This document shows, piece after piece, positions 1-10,119 of a DNA stretch of 64,000 nucleotides. This DNA comes from Pararge aegeria (Eukaryota > Arthropoda > Insecta > Lepidoptera > Nymphalidae). Within the stretch, counting starts at the first letter, position 1. Each line of letters begins with the position of its first letter. The translations under genes were made by a program, and so were the position numbers. Location: NCBI RefSeq assembly GCF_905163445.1, contig NC_053191.1:6138001-6202000 (forward strand), given 5' to 3'. A model generated the notes under the pieces. The model did no database searches, was not told the DNA's origin, and was given only the letters and a program-made list of their open reading frames with translations.

Positions 1-215
1 TCCACCAAGCTGGCCAAGGCGTATTGGTGGACTCTACGCACCTTTGAGAACATTATGTAGAACTCTCAGATATGCAGGTTTCCTAACGATGTTTTCCTTT
101 ACCGTTGAAGCAAATGATATTTTAATTACTTTAAACGCACATAACTTAAAAAAGTAAATGGTGCGTGCTAGGATTCTAACTCAGCCACCCGAAAGTAAAG
201 TCGAGAATATTCAAA
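1..215 (-). mobile_element. SINE-A copy, cut by window edge
   Basis: tRNA-derived SINE read on the minus strand; its 3' part lies beyond the left edge. The body (the 'tggtggactc' and 'gagaacattatgtagaactc' segments, then 'cgcacataactt') is shared with copies near 11.7, 24.2, 25.5, 40.0, 41.4, 50.1, 52.2 and 61.1 kb. The promoter-bearing head is at the right end, where the box B region has decayed. Confidence 0.85.
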
Positions 216-470
216 ATAAATATCATTATATAATGTAACGTATGTACCTCCACCCAGTTTGGGCGCAACCATTTTTTTTAATTAAATAATCTTATGTATT
301 TCAAAAATAAGTAAGACATCACATAGTAGGGAAACCGATTTTATAAGGGATGTTCAAATAATAAATATTTTGAATAAAAGCATTGCTCAAAAAAATACCT
401 CATAAGGTATTTTTTTAAATTCGTTTTCATTTTCAGTGTTCCTAATAAAATTTGGCAGATGGTTAAATAT
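216..470. other. AT-rich unassigned DNA
   Basis: No coding signal and no repeat recognised. Low-complexity A/T runs only. Confidence 0.5.
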
Positions 471-932
471 TTTTGACGTGACAACGTCTTATAAATTGGT
501 TTGCCGGGTGACACTTCAAGAAACTGCGTTACGCTCCGCTCACGTTATGCGCTCACAATGAGAGCGAGTGAGAGGCACGCGTCCCTTCCACTCGGGCATG
601 GTTAGCCCGCCTAAGAGCGAGAGAGACAGACATAAAAAGTGAAAGGCACGCGTCCCTTTGTAGTAAACGCTGTTTCATTGTACGCAAATGTATTGCAAGT
701 TATTGTATGTATATTTGTATATAAATACGTATGTATGTGTAAAGGTAAAAATAAAATTTTGTTAATATGAAATTCAGTGCGAGATTCTTTGTATAAATTA
801 ATGTTTTAAATATAATTCTTTGTATAAATAAATGTTTTAAATTGTTACTATTATTTCATCCTTCTTCCTACTATACGAATGAATATTCACATTAAAATTA
901 TTTTACCACTCAAAGTCGTTGTCACGTAAAAC
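471..932. mobile_element. TIR element with GC-rich interior
   Basis: The left end has 'gacgtgacaacgtctt' and the right end has 'aaagtcgttgtcacgt', which is its near reverse complement, so this looks like a non-autonomous DNA transposon. The interior near 500-660 is unusually GC-rich and contains 'aggcacgcgtccctt' twice, about 69 bp apart. A relative with the same termini is at 59935-60316. No transposase is visible and no target duplication could be fixed. The superfamily is not assigned. Confidence 0.6.
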
Positions 933-1157
933 TTTCGCCCGTATACCGACTTTACAGGCAACCAATTTTTTATTGATAGACATTGCGTATGGACTATGCT
1001 TGTGGAGTGCTAATTTTGAACGCGTCCCACCAACAAAGCGTTCATTTGGTTATTATTCGTAATTATTCGTTTATTTTCATTTCAATTTGAGCTACTATTC
1101 TTGAAGTATCTGTCAAATATTATTATATTTTTCTATATCCCTAGCCCTACTCCCTAC
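933..1157. other. unassigned AT-rich DNA
   Basis: Nothing recognisable; short unmatched simple sequence only. Confidence 0.4.
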
Positions 1158-1591
1158 TCCTTACTAATATTATAAATGTGAAAGTAAGTTTGTTTGTTAC
1201 GCTTTCACGCAAAAACTACTTAACCGATCCTCATGAAACTTTGTACACATATTTTTGGAAGTGTTAGAAGTAATATAGGATACTTTTATCCCGAAATTAA
1301 GCTCGGTTCCTTTGGGAGAGGGGATGAAAGTGTTTGACGATTTATACCATAACTCCGACAAATTATAAACAATTTAAATATTTTTTTTGTGCTATAGAGG
1401 TTATAATGTGTTTAATTTTGTCCAAACTGTGATTGAAGATAGAGGATAGAACTCCTCAGCGGACAGCAGCAAACCCCTCATTCAAGGCTTAGCGATACTG
1501 AGTACTTCAAATTATTTTAGAACTACAACAAAATTTAATGCTACATCAAAAAACAAAATCAAACGCAGACGAAGTCGCGGGCAATGGCTAG
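1158..1591 (+). mobile_element. non-autonomous Helitron
   Basis: It begins with TC in 'tccttactaatattata' and ends 'gggcaatggctag' followed by T, the Helitron pattern of a 5' TC, a 3' CTRR and a T after the 3' end. The 'gcagacgaagtcgcggg' segment just before the 3' end is shared with the copy at 50389-50665. No coding content. The base before the 5' end is C instead of the expected A, so the 5' boundary may be a few bases off. Confidence 0.75.
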
Positions 1592-2222
1592 TATTATTAT
1601 ATTTTGCTAGATAAGTTATAAAACAAGATCAGAATAATGCGTCGAAAATCAGAATAAGTTCGTTTTTAGATCAAATGTATTAAAGGACATACTAGTGAGC
1701 AATAAGAACCTGTCAATAGCAATAACCCCGTCGAGCTTTTTGCTGGATGACAAATAGCCCTTTTAAGATGCCTCGTAACACACTCAACGAATTTCACGTA
1801 CGGGATTACATTAAAGGAAGTTATTACATTTCTTTCCTTTCATAAAAGGTTGCGTTGTTACTAAACGAATTGATTTATTAAGTAAAACGCTTGAGGTTTA
1901 TAGAAGAATAACATTTTATTAGTAGATTTACTCACAACTTCACAAGTAGAATAATATTATGAGTGTTAAAAGTGTATACTTGTATAGGTATATAAATTAA
2001 TGCAGCACGTATAATAAAATGGAGGAGATCGCTTAGAGCGTTAAGATCGCCACTGCGCATTTTTTTTTTATCATTTTGTTTTCTCTTTTAATTCGTACAA
2101 TAAAGACTTTATCTTTATAGAAAGATCTATCTAATATGTTATTTCATTTTCATCTAGCGTATTCATATTTCTAAGCAATATTGATTGAGTTTAACCTTTT
2201 CTATAATTTTTTTTTTTGTTAA
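1592..2222. other. unassigned DNA with repeat H copy 1
   Basis: Mostly unrecognised. Positions about 1690-1860 ('tttcacgtacgggattacatta') resemble 5475-5580 ('tttcacgtacaagattacattt'), so this is a diverged copy of an unnamed interspersed repeat (repeat H). A poly-T run sits at about 2206-2217. Confidence 0.5.
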
Positions 2223-2425
2223 GACAATACATACAGCCCTAAACTAAGCGTAGCTTGTGTTATCGGTACTTAGATGGTTGATGAATCTTTTTATGAATAA
2301 TATACATAAATACTTATAACATACAGTCACTGAAAATATTTATATACATCTCACAAACATTTTCCAGTTGAGGGAACCCACAGCCATAGAAAGTAAGGTC
2401 GCTGTCCACTTCGCCAATTGGCCGT
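2223..2425 (-). mobile_element. SINE-B copy
   Basis: tRNA-derived SINE on the minus strand. It runs from the tail ('gacaatacatac') through 'agcgtagcttgtgttat' to the head ('ttcgccaattggccgt'). It is degenerate in box B ('gagggaaccca') and shorter than other copies because of internal deletions. Confidence 0.85.
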
Positions 2426-3110
2426 TAAAGTTAATTGTATTAAGGTGATATCGTAATTGTGTTTGAAACTAATAATTAAACTTCTTCGGCAGCGTTCCTA
2501 AAACTAATTACAAAACTATACGATACAAAGCTAAATCGCCAAAAATCCATATCAAAGGAACCCAGTATTGTATTCGCGGAATATTTATTAGATATTACGA
2601 TAGAAATAATAATCAACTCTTATCTCTTCCTTATTTATTTATTTATCGCTTGAATATGACATACGACAAAAAAGAACTGTAACATTTGTATTTTATTTTG
2701 ACATTGAACACGAATTTTCAAGGAATGTTTCTGATTTGCTAATTTTTTTTTTTACTCTAATTATTATTACCTTATTATTGTACTGTATTAAAATTGCATG
2801 TTTTTAAATTGATTATATGTGTAAATTGCAACCATTGGTTTGTAATATTTGCACGCCAGGTAATGGCAAAACACTGTGACTTCGTAATTGATATTTAAAT
2901 GACATCTATGTAAACGTGTATATTACGCAACTAAGGACTATCTATGTAACTATCTATACTCGAATGAATTAAGTAATTAGTGGGACACCTTTAGAATATT
3001 TGAGTTTTACTTTGTCGGCGAAACGTCTCTCTTACCCTGTTTACTTGTTTATAATATATGATAGACAACTACTGTTTTAAGAGTGCATTCTGAGCATAAA
3101 AATATAATTT
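2426..3110. other. unassigned AT-rich DNA
   Basis: No coding frame, RNA gene or recognisable repeat was found. Confidence 0.4.
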
Positions 3111-3361
3111 GACGGTCGATTGGCGCAGTGGGCAGCGACCCTGCTTTCTGAGTCTAAGGCCGTGGGTTCGATTCCCACAAATGGAAAAGGTTTGTGTGAT
3201 GAATATAAATGTTTTTCAGTGCCTGGGTGTTTATATGTGTTTTATAAGTATTTATGTATATTATTCATAAAAAAAAAAAAATTCATCAGTCATATTAGCA
3301 CCCTTAACACAAGCTTACTTTGGGGCTGAATGGCGATGTGTGTATTGTCGTAAAAAAAAAA
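3111..3361 (+). mobile_element. SINE-B, near full length
   Basis: tRNA-derived SINE. The head contains box A 'tggcgcagtggg', an exact fit to TRGCNNAGYNGG, and box B 'ggttcgattcc', an exact fit to GGTTCGANTCC, so an internal RNA polymerase III promoter is present. The body includes 'cataacacaagct'-type sequence and 'tgtgtattgtcgta', and an A-run ends the copy. A 69-codon frame crossing it is not a gene. Confidence 0.92.
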
Positions 3362-3604
3362 AGTTTAAAGATTTATAATTTAAAGCATTGTTTTTGAATT
3401 TCTTCTTATTTCCTAATCAAGGATGCGCGACGGAGGAAAAAATACCTTTACAAAATGTAGTACAAACAACAAAGAAAAATTAAACTACCTTCTTTGCAGT
3501 GTAGTCCATGAGTTTTCCAGAACGGTATTACTGGAACGCTCGCTTAGTATTATTGGAAGAAACAAAGGCGTAATTCAAATATTCCCATAGAGTTCCATGT
3601 CGGC

Positions 3605-3790
3605 GAAACTTCTTTCATATTTGTTCCGTTAATATGTAAACGAGTTGTTACCGCGTGTTATGTGCGGGATCATGAATAAAATTAACATTAACTTGAATTA
3701 TTCGTGTCAACCAGACGAGTATTATTGACAGGGAAATTAATCTGCGGTCTTGTTCCCTGACTTTGCAGTTTGATATTACGAAACCTATTA
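3605..3790 (+). repeat. locally duplicated unit, copy 1
   Basis: Similar in order and orientation to 4690-4880. Shared blocks include 'ttctttcatattt', 'acttgaat', 'attattgaca' and 'ttaatc' before a GC step. Copies lie 1,085 bp apart in direct orientation. No coding potential is seen. It could be an old tandem duplication or two copies of an unknown repeat. Confidence 0.6.
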
Positions 3791-4199
3791 CATTAAAAGG
3801 GCGCTTTTTGGTTAGATGGGTCATAACATTTATGTATCGTTAGTTTAATTACTATGGATGTTAAAATTCTATTAAAATTTATATAATGCAACTTTATTGC
3901 ACGTACAAATATAATACAAAAAAAAAGAAGTTGAATCTTAATATTCAAGCGTTCAAAGGCGGTCATGACGTTTTCAAAATAGTCTAGTAGAAATCGTGTA
4001 GTAACTCTTATATTACACTATCACTTATATTACAGTATCACTGTATATCATACATATTAGGATTATAACTTCTGTGTGAGCCTTGAACATATACTGTATG
4101 TTCAAAAAAATAAGAACATTGCATGAAGTAAACTCTGTTTTTTACTATTTCAACGATGTAAACTGTGACGACTTGAATACCTTTTCCGTGTTGTATTCA
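3791..4199. other. unassigned DNA
   Basis: No recognisable feature; the short frame at 4083-4277 runs into SINE sequence and shows no domain. Confidence 0.4.
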
Positions 4200-4430
4200 C
4201 TTAGGAAATTTAATAAAAACTTTAACGGTGACGGAAAACATTGTAGAGAAACTTACATGCTTCAGAGTTCTCCATAATGTTCTCAACAGTGTGTGAAGTG
4301 TCCGTACCAATCCGTAAAGGGCCAGCGTGTTGGACTGACTGTCCACACTCTTCTCAGAGAAAAGATCTGGGCCCTGTTTTGGGCCCGTAATGGGGTGGTG
4401 ATGTTGAGGATGACTGTGGTATGAGTAACC
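4200..4430 (+). mobile_element. SINE-A, 5'-truncated
   Basis: Plus-strand SINE-A lacking the tRNA-like head. It starts near 'tttaacggtgacgg' and continues through 'agagttctccataatgttct' to the tail near 'gggcccgtaatgg' followed by TGATG. It is strongly diverged. Confidence 0.8.
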
Positions 4431-4509
4431 AAAAGATTATGCGAAGTTTGCCAACAACCATTCGTATTAAAGATTTTAAACTAAGATTTTCATGGTTAAT
4501 CAACATTTC

Positions 4510-4650
4510 TTAAATATAGTTCAACGGGTACATACCACGATAATATTTTTGGATTTGTCGATATTTCGACCCAGTTCCATGGATAGTCCTGTCGTGACCA
4601 CGATCCATGCAACGGTCGAAATATGTATGTACCCGTTGAACTATATTTAA
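4510..4650. mobile_element. fold-back element, 26-bp perfect ends
   Basis: The left arm 4510-4535 and right arm 4625-4650 are perfect reverse complements (26 bp, containing 'gttcaacgggtacatac' and its complement). Nested inverted pairs follow inside: 'atatttcgacc' with 'ggtcgaaatat', and 'catggat' with 'atccatg'. The 141-bp sequence could fold almost end to end. A MITE or a similar fold-back repeat is likely; no target duplication was clear. Confidence 0.7.
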
Positions 4651-4689
4651 GGAATCATTTGTATTTTTCGCACGTTAATGTAATTAAAA

Positions 4690-4880
4690 TTTCTTTCATA
4701 TTTCGTAAATATTTATACGCCCGTTACGAGTACCACGTGTTACATACGGAACCATGAATAATATTTACATACACTTGAATCGTTTGTATGAAACGGATGA
4801 ATAATATTATTGACATGAAAGTTAATCCGCGTTTAATCCGTTGTTAGCTGTTTGTCATTACAATGTTCGAGGTTTGTGAT
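4690..4880 (+). repeat. locally duplicated unit, copy 2
   Basis: Direct, diverged counterpart of 3605-3790 (shared 'ttctttcatattt', 'ccatgaataa', 'aatattattgaca'). No coding potential. Confidence 0.6.
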
Positions 4881-4914
4881 AAATGACCGCAAGCCATTCA
4901 ATGTATTAGGCTGA

Positions 4915-5105
4915 CAACATGCATTTCAAAGTTTCAAAATTGATTGGGGTTTCACCACATGAAATTCGAAATTCAAACGCTAGTTTACGTCAAGTCAGTC
5001 TATTCGTAGTGACTCTTCTCCCGTTTTCGAAGATTCTACTGAGAAGAGCCAACAAGAAACTCAAAAAATTCTCTTTTTTCAACATCATCATCATTAACAT
5101 GATCA
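4915..5105 (+). repeat. repeat G copy
   Basis: Resembles 31620-31770: an 'aaattcaaa' start, then 'gtcagtct', 'gtagtgactct' and 'gattctactgagaagagcc', ending 'caagaaactca'. This is a widespread lepidopteran interspersed sequence as I remember it; its class is unknown to me. A frame of 63 codons across it is incidental. Confidence 0.65.
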
Positions 5106-5474
5106 TTTAGCTATCTTGTGAAAGATTAGTGTTGTAGCCACGCTATACTAATGTGGTTTAACACATTGCTTAAACTTATGCATTAACAACATGAGATGCG
5201 AGATACACCTTACAGGTACGAGTATATCTTACAACAAAGTATTTTTTTGTCATTGTACTGATACAATACTATAATTTATTTTGCTCATTTGGTGCCGTTC
5301 CATCTAACATCACGCGAAGTTGAAAGGCATATGTATAACCGGATAATAAGTCTATATCAGAAGTGGGATCAAACTCGATATAAGTATTCTAATAGTCGAC
5401 ACGTACCTTACGGGTTTAACGATTCAGTTACTCCAAAGTACGAAAGCCCATTCTCTGGTTGTGTGAATAGACCC
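5106..5474. other. unassigned DNA
   Basis: Holds a 62-codon frame at 5289-5477 without a recognisable domain or splice context; I see no reason to call it a gene. Confidence 0.4.
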
Positions 5475-5740
5475 TAACGCCAAAAAAGTTCTTACTTGAT
5501 AACAAATAGTGCTTTTAGTGACGTACCCAACACATTTCACGTACAAGATTACATTTAGAGGGCTTTTTGTTCATTTTCCTTTCCCCAAAAACGTCGGTCC
5601 GTTTTCTATACGTAACTATAATATGGGTCAAAGGTAGGCTTAAGTCCACTAAGTCCAAGGGGAAGCCTATCTTTGTAAGTACGTAGTATCTCCGTTTGGG
5701 AGCCTTCGCGCAATCGCTATCACTCAGGAGGTACATTTAT
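5475..5740. repeat. repeat H copy 2
   Basis: Shares the 'caaatag.gcttttag' and 'tttcacgtac..gattaca' blocks with about 1735-1830. Unclassified interspersed repeat. Boundaries are uncertain. Confidence 0.45.
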
Positions 5741-5814
5741 GTAGCCTTAGCCGCGAATGAGGGGTGTTATTAGTTTAATCGGTTTGTTTGTCTTTGCGTG
5801 TTTTGCACTGTAGT

Positions 5815-6005
5815 AATCAAACGAAAAGCGGTGATAACCTAGTCTTAGAACTTAAGCTTCAGTTTCGGGGGGCTGAGCTGGAATCGCGGCACCTTTACCT
5901 TTTCAATGTTAAGTAAATACGTGGTGGACTACGGCCTGGACCCTTCCCATTGCATAAGAGACCACTGCCCTGTAGTGGACCGATAATAGATTGATGATGG
6001 TGTTT
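5815..6005 (+). mobile_element. SINE-A with internal deletion
   Basis: The head ('agcggtgataacctagtctta', box A region) and a decayed box B ('gctggaatcgcgg') are followed directly by the 3' part ('gtggtggactacggcc', 'gccctgtagtgga', 'ttgatgatgg'). The middle of the element is missing. Confidence 0.8.
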
Positions 6006-7139
6006 ATTTTACAGCGTTGATAAAGGCAACTATGTATTTTTTGAGTTGTACTCATTGTTACTTTTAGTTTTCTTTGTTTTTAGAATTAGCTTATTTGTTG
6101 CATTAAAAAAAAGTCAATAGTTTTACGTTGTCTTTCGATTATGTACTCGTACTTATTATTTTAATAGCTATGTTCGTAGATTTGAAGGACTTAAAACACT
6201 ATAGTATTGGCTATGTTATGAAAGAAACTGATGTTAAGAAACTATACCATTAGTTGAAAATTCATTAATTTCAAGTAAGCCTACTTTTTAGTACTTGAAA
6301 CAACAAACTTATCTTAGTGTAAATCTACCACCATAGCGGTTCGGAACGCAGATTTTTCGGATTGTTTGTAGCTGATTAACCCTAAAGAAAAATGCAGGTA
6401 CTTCCTTTCCTAATTAGTGTAAACATTTTGGTCCTTATATGACATTTGGTAATACTCAGTGCAGGTCCAAATCTCATGACGTAATATTATGGTGATCCGG
6501 ACTACGACTGACCAGTATGGCTGTGATCATATGCGCTACGAATATCCACAAAAATATTCATTTGAACCTTGCTTAGCTTCGTTAAAAAAAGAGTATAACA
6601 TCATAGACTCAGACTATTTTATTGAAGTCCGCGAAAAGGAGTGGTAACTACTTATTGACCTTTTCAACTAAGTCATTACGTACTTATTGAAATAAGACTT
6701 ATTCAATGAGAAGTAATTATAAGGCTTATAGATAATAGTCAAAGTGAAAAGGAATGATTGGGTCGTTACAGACAAGAATAAATAACTCAGTAAAACTTTC
6801 TCTAATAGGTAAATAGTTAATGCCACACTAATTACTTTGAAACTTTCGTTAATGTGTTTATTTGGAAGCAACTTTAGCTCGTCTATCGAACTGAAATTAC
6901 TTAAGGCCAATTATCTTGATTGCCCCTTAAGCTTTACCGATTATTTTATTATATTTATGTATCTATCTACGTGTTTAAGGTTCATCATCAACATCTGCAC
7001 TTTGTTCATATCCTACACTAGTACACAGGCTTTCTCTTTAATAGAAGATAGGGTTCTCTAACATAAACCTACTAAGTTGCTTTATTTGGATGGTAATGTT
7101 TTAACGATTTTTATAACATAGAAGTTTTAGTAATAATAG
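6006..7139. other. unassigned DNA with repeat G scrap
   Basis: About 6268-6362 matches repeat G ('caagtaagcctac', 'ctaccacc', 'ggttcggaacgcagattt'). The rest is unrecognised. The overlapping 74- to 80-codon frames near 6668-7061 are on opposite strands and show no domain. Confidence 0.45.
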
Positions 7140-7420
7140 AGACACTCAGAGGGTGATTAAGAGAGCCATGCTTGAGGTATCTCAACGTGATCAAATGCAT
7201 CAGAAGAGAATGGGAATCAGAAGCAGAAGAACCAAAGTTTTCGGCATTGTGCAATGAGTTGGCAATAGGAGGGGCACATAGCTCAGAGAACCGATGTAGT
7301 TAGGGCCCCACGGTGCCGAAGTGATGACCCCGCACTGAAAAGTGCAGTGTTGGTACGCGAGATGGACAGACGATATAAAACGAGTTTTAATGAGTCGCTG
7401 GATATAAGAAGCACAAATCC
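7140..7420 (+). pseudogene. RTE-type LINE, C-terminal remnant
   Basis: Reads in the plus direction as TQRVIKRAML, then QRDQM, and further on WTDDIKRV followed by a second basic segment. These motifs mark the end of the RTE-clade reverse transcriptase polyprotein. Several stops and frame changes break it. The more complete copies at 7990-8290 and 44855-45250 confirm the identity. It is inactive. Confidence 0.75.
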
Positions 7421-7989
7421 GTATCGAAATCTCTACAAAATACCGCAACTGCGAGGTTTGCTTTATAAATCCAAATTAATTCAGAAAAAAAGTAGGTCCC
7501 CGAGACGGTCATTTCCGATTTTCAATGTTCACATAATTGTAGGTTTCCAATTTGACTGAATCCCGGTAACAATTATTTATGCACACTTCAGCCGATTGTT
7601 GAAATATTAAATAATGTAAACTACAATCATGTAGCAATACGCTATGAACTGTTGTTGACGTGATTGGAAATGCGAGACGCGGGTAGTTATTACATAAGTG
7701 AATCTCAAACCACGTGTAATCTGCTTATCTAAAAGCTTCCAAGTTAACATTTTATTAATATTTATTATTTCCCACAAGACCCTGTAAAGGCACTTACGAT
7801 GGGAATTTACGAGCGATGATAGTACCGTGTAATGTACGTGTAAGTTATCTCGTAAGTTTCGTGCATGTGGGCTCAGGGAGTTATTGCACAACGCAATTGC
7901 AATCAGATTGCTTGATGTGAGATTTTCTACCTATTCGACCGCGTGAAAGAAACCTTTAATTTGAATAAATTCGAAAGGGTGCCATCTAT
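7421..7989. other. unassigned DNA
   Basis: Contains a 94-codon minus frame (7607-7891) with no recognisable domain. Nothing else supported. Confidence 0.35.
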
Positions 7990-8290
7990 ATAGTTCTAAT
8001 CATCATCATTTCTTCAACCGATTGAAGTCCACTGCTGGACATAGGGACTCTCTTTTATAGGGAGTTCCAAAATCCACGGTCCTGGGCCGCTTGCTTCCAG
8101 CGGCTCCTAGCGACTCGTTTGATGTCGTCTGCCAACCTCGTCGGGGGCCGACCAACGCTGCTTTTACCTGTGCGGGGTCGCCATTCCAGCACCTTGGAAC
8201 CCGAACGTCCATCGGTTCTCCGAGCTATGTGCCCCAACAATTTCCACTTCAGCTTTGCGACTCGCTGAGCTATGTCTAGTTCCAATACTG
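7990..8290 (-). pseudogene. RTE-type LINE, C-terminal remnant
   Basis: The minus strand encodes DIAQRVAKLKW, then GHIARRTDGR, VLEWRPRTGK, VGRPPTR and WKQAAQDRGFW. This is the typical C-terminus of RTE-clade reverse transcriptases, including the copies annotated in insects as 'craniofacial development protein 2-like'. About 75 codons are open. The 3' end is the TGATGATG-type tail near 7998-8012. No upstream reverse transcriptase domain is present, so this is a 5'-truncated dead copy. Confidence 0.9.
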
Positions 8291-8603
8291 GGGAAAAATT
8301 AGGTGTGGCTATGTAACGGACACGGCCGTTTGTTGTGCTGTCAATACGCCACGTATCGGGCCGGATTTTCTATATAAATTATTAGTATTTACGTTATAAA
8401 AAGATATAGAAAAAAGATAAAGAATATATGATAAATATAAAAAGTCCTCTAGCTATGCATGTTTTGTTTATAATGGCTACTGTTCCATTTAACAGCTTCA
8501 GGAAGTAAATAAGCTAAAAAAATAAATTCTGTGTTATAACTTTATGAATTCTTTTCGGATCACGTACCTACGTGTATAAAGTAAGTACAATACAAATAAT
8601 ATC
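8291..8603. other. unassigned DNA
   Basis: No feature recognised; A/T-rich between 8370 and 8460. Confidence 0.4.
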
Positions 8604-8864
8604 TAAATAAATACATAAATAGACTACGACAATACACACACCGCCATCTGACCCCAAAGTAAGCGAAGCTTGTGTTATGGGTACTGAGACGACTGATGAA
8701 TATTTTTATGAATAATATACATAAATACTTAGAAAGTACATATAAACACACAGACACTGAAAACCATTCATGCTCATCACACAAACATTTTCCAGTTGTG
8801 GGAATCGAACCCAAGGCCTTGGGCTCAGAAAGCAGGGTTGCTGCAAACTGCGCCAATCGACCGT
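8604..8864 (-). mobile_element. SINE-B, near full length
   Basis: Minus-strand SINE-B from an 'aaataaatacataaat' tail to the head 'gcgccaatcgaccgt'. Box B (minus strand) is 'gttcgattccc', intact. A change in box A ('gcagtttgcag' in place of 'cagtgggcag') is shared with the copies at 19.3 and 37.7 kb, suggesting a subfamily. Frames of 60-123 codons crossing it are incidental. Confidence 0.92.
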
Positions 8865-9094
8865 TAATAAATGGCATACAGAATACAAATTGACGGACTT
8901 GTTGTGGTACCCTGTACTTCCTTAGGTACACTGGGATGTCACTGGGAGTACTCCAAATAAAATATGTTAATGCGACTCACATGTATAATTGATAAACCGT
9001 GTTTCCCAAGCGGAGACGCGCCGAGTACTTATGGTATCGCGCGCAGGTGAACTATATATATAAGTACAATACACAAGTACAATTCACACAAACT
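8865..9094. other. unassigned DNA
   Basis: No recognisable content. Confidence 0.35.
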
Positions 9095-9260
9095 GAGTAG
9101 ATGGTCCACCTGATGATGTGTGTGAAACCATCTCCTAAACAGAAGAAAACTTCGCCAGGCATGCAAAGGACACACACACAATGCCAATCAAACTAAGGCG
9201 TATGTGTTAAGCCTTATGTGCCTGGTTACCCTCAGGTTCATTACACAGGTTACCCTTTAG
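9095..9260 (+). repeat. repeat E copy, degenerate
   Basis: Starts 'gtagatggtccacctgatg', then 'gaaaccatc', 'catgcaaagga' and 'gtgttaagcc'. These blocks recur in the same order at 16315, 26528, 42387, 55893 and 59672. Class not known to me; possibly the untranslated 3' end of a LINE. Confidence 0.55.
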
Positions 9261-9299
9261 AGACCTATAGAGAGTTAGCTGAAAGTTCTTTTTTCATAT

Positions 9300-9417
9300 A
9301 GATACATTACATTACATTAATAGCCGATAACAGTCAACGGCTGAACTAAAACTCCCAAGGGAGAGTTTGGCCATAATCACTACACTGGGCAGACGGGCTG
9401 GTGGTCGCAGTAGATGG
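9300..9417 (-). repeat. LINE 3'-end-like sequence
   Basis: A run of TACAT units at 9300-9318, then 'ggccataatcactacactgg' and 'ggtggtcgcagtaga', similar to part of the repeat at 54098-54270. It looks like the 3' end of a LINE on the minus strand, into which the hAT MITE inserted. Confidence 0.45.
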
Positions 9418-9632
9418 TCGCAGTGCAGTGGCGTGCTTAGAGGGTATGCACAGAGTATGCAGATGATATAAAATGAAGAAAATCTCCAGTACGAGGTATT
9501 AAAACTTAAGAGTAGACTTTTCTCTTACAAAACTTATCCTTAATTTTTTTATAATTCGTACTGGAGATTTTCTTTATTTTATATCATCTGCATACTCTGT
9601 GCATGCCCTCTATGCACGCCACTATCGTAGTA
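9418..9632. mobile_element. hAT-like fold-back MITE, copy 1
   Basis: Element 9426-9624 with ends 'cagtggcgtgc' and 'gcacgccacta'. The two halves are complementary for most of their length (for example 'gatgatataaaatgaagaaa' against 'tttctttattttatatcatc'). The flanking 8-mers are tcgcagtg (9418-9425) and tcgtagta (9625-9632), matching at 6 of 8. An 8-bp target duplication and CAGTGG ends indicate the hAT superfamily. It has no coding capacity. Confidence 0.85.
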
Positions 9633-9880
9633 GCACAAAGAACGCTGTTGCCCTTTCGCTGTTCTACTCCCGTAGACGCCAACAAACACCTCTTAATTTT
9701 AGGTATAACCGACAGTCCTCTGTGCAGAACATGCATGGAGGCAGATGAAACACCCACACACGTAATACTCCGATGTAGAGAAGTACATACCTTGGCTCCC
9801 AGCATCACTCCCTGTAGTACTTGGCGGCTGGCTGGAGTGACCCAGCGGCGTGCCGTACCAGTGACACTACGTACAAAGGA
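9633..9880 (+). pseudogene. LINE ORF2 C-terminal zinc knuckle remnant
   Basis: The open frame reads HLLILGITDSPLCRTCMEAD and shortly after THVILRC. The CRTC...H...C spacing is the C-terminal zinc-binding motif of many non-LTR retrotransposon polymerases. The frame is entered through MITE sequence at its 5' side and ends in SINE-C sequence, so it is only a fragment. The clade cannot be settled from this piece. Confidence 0.7.
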
Positions 9881-9882
9881 AG

Positions 9883-10110
9883 GTTTTTTTTATTGCACTA
9901 CAATTGGCCCGTTACTGCAATCTCACCTGGTGGGTATGTAAGGCTAACCTTTTAGGGAGTCTGGCAGTTATATTAAACCAATATAGGGGTATTGGTTTCT
10001 ACGCGACATCATACCGGAAACCTAAATCGCTTAGCGGCACGTCTTTGTCGGTAGGGTGGTAACGCGCCACGGCCGAAGCCTCCCTCCAGACCGACCGACC
10101 GACCAATTAA
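9883..10110 (-). mobile_element. SINE-C, head missing
   Basis: Minus-strand copy starting with its poly(A) tail seen as a T-run, then 'actgcaatctcacctggtgg' and 'cacgtctttgtcggtaggg', ending 'ccacggccgaagcctccctc'. The tRNA-like head is absent. Confidence 0.8.
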
Positions 10111-10119
10111 GACCAAGAA

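Noticed and set aside
3111..3185. tRNA-gene-like sequence in SINE-B heads
   Set aside because: Box A and box B fit, but the sequence continues into a repeated body found many times; it is a SINE and not a tRNA gene.
9276..9292. 16-17 bp match with 53359-53375 ('gttagctgaaagttct')
   Set aside because: Too short and without matching flanks; no basis for a repeat call.
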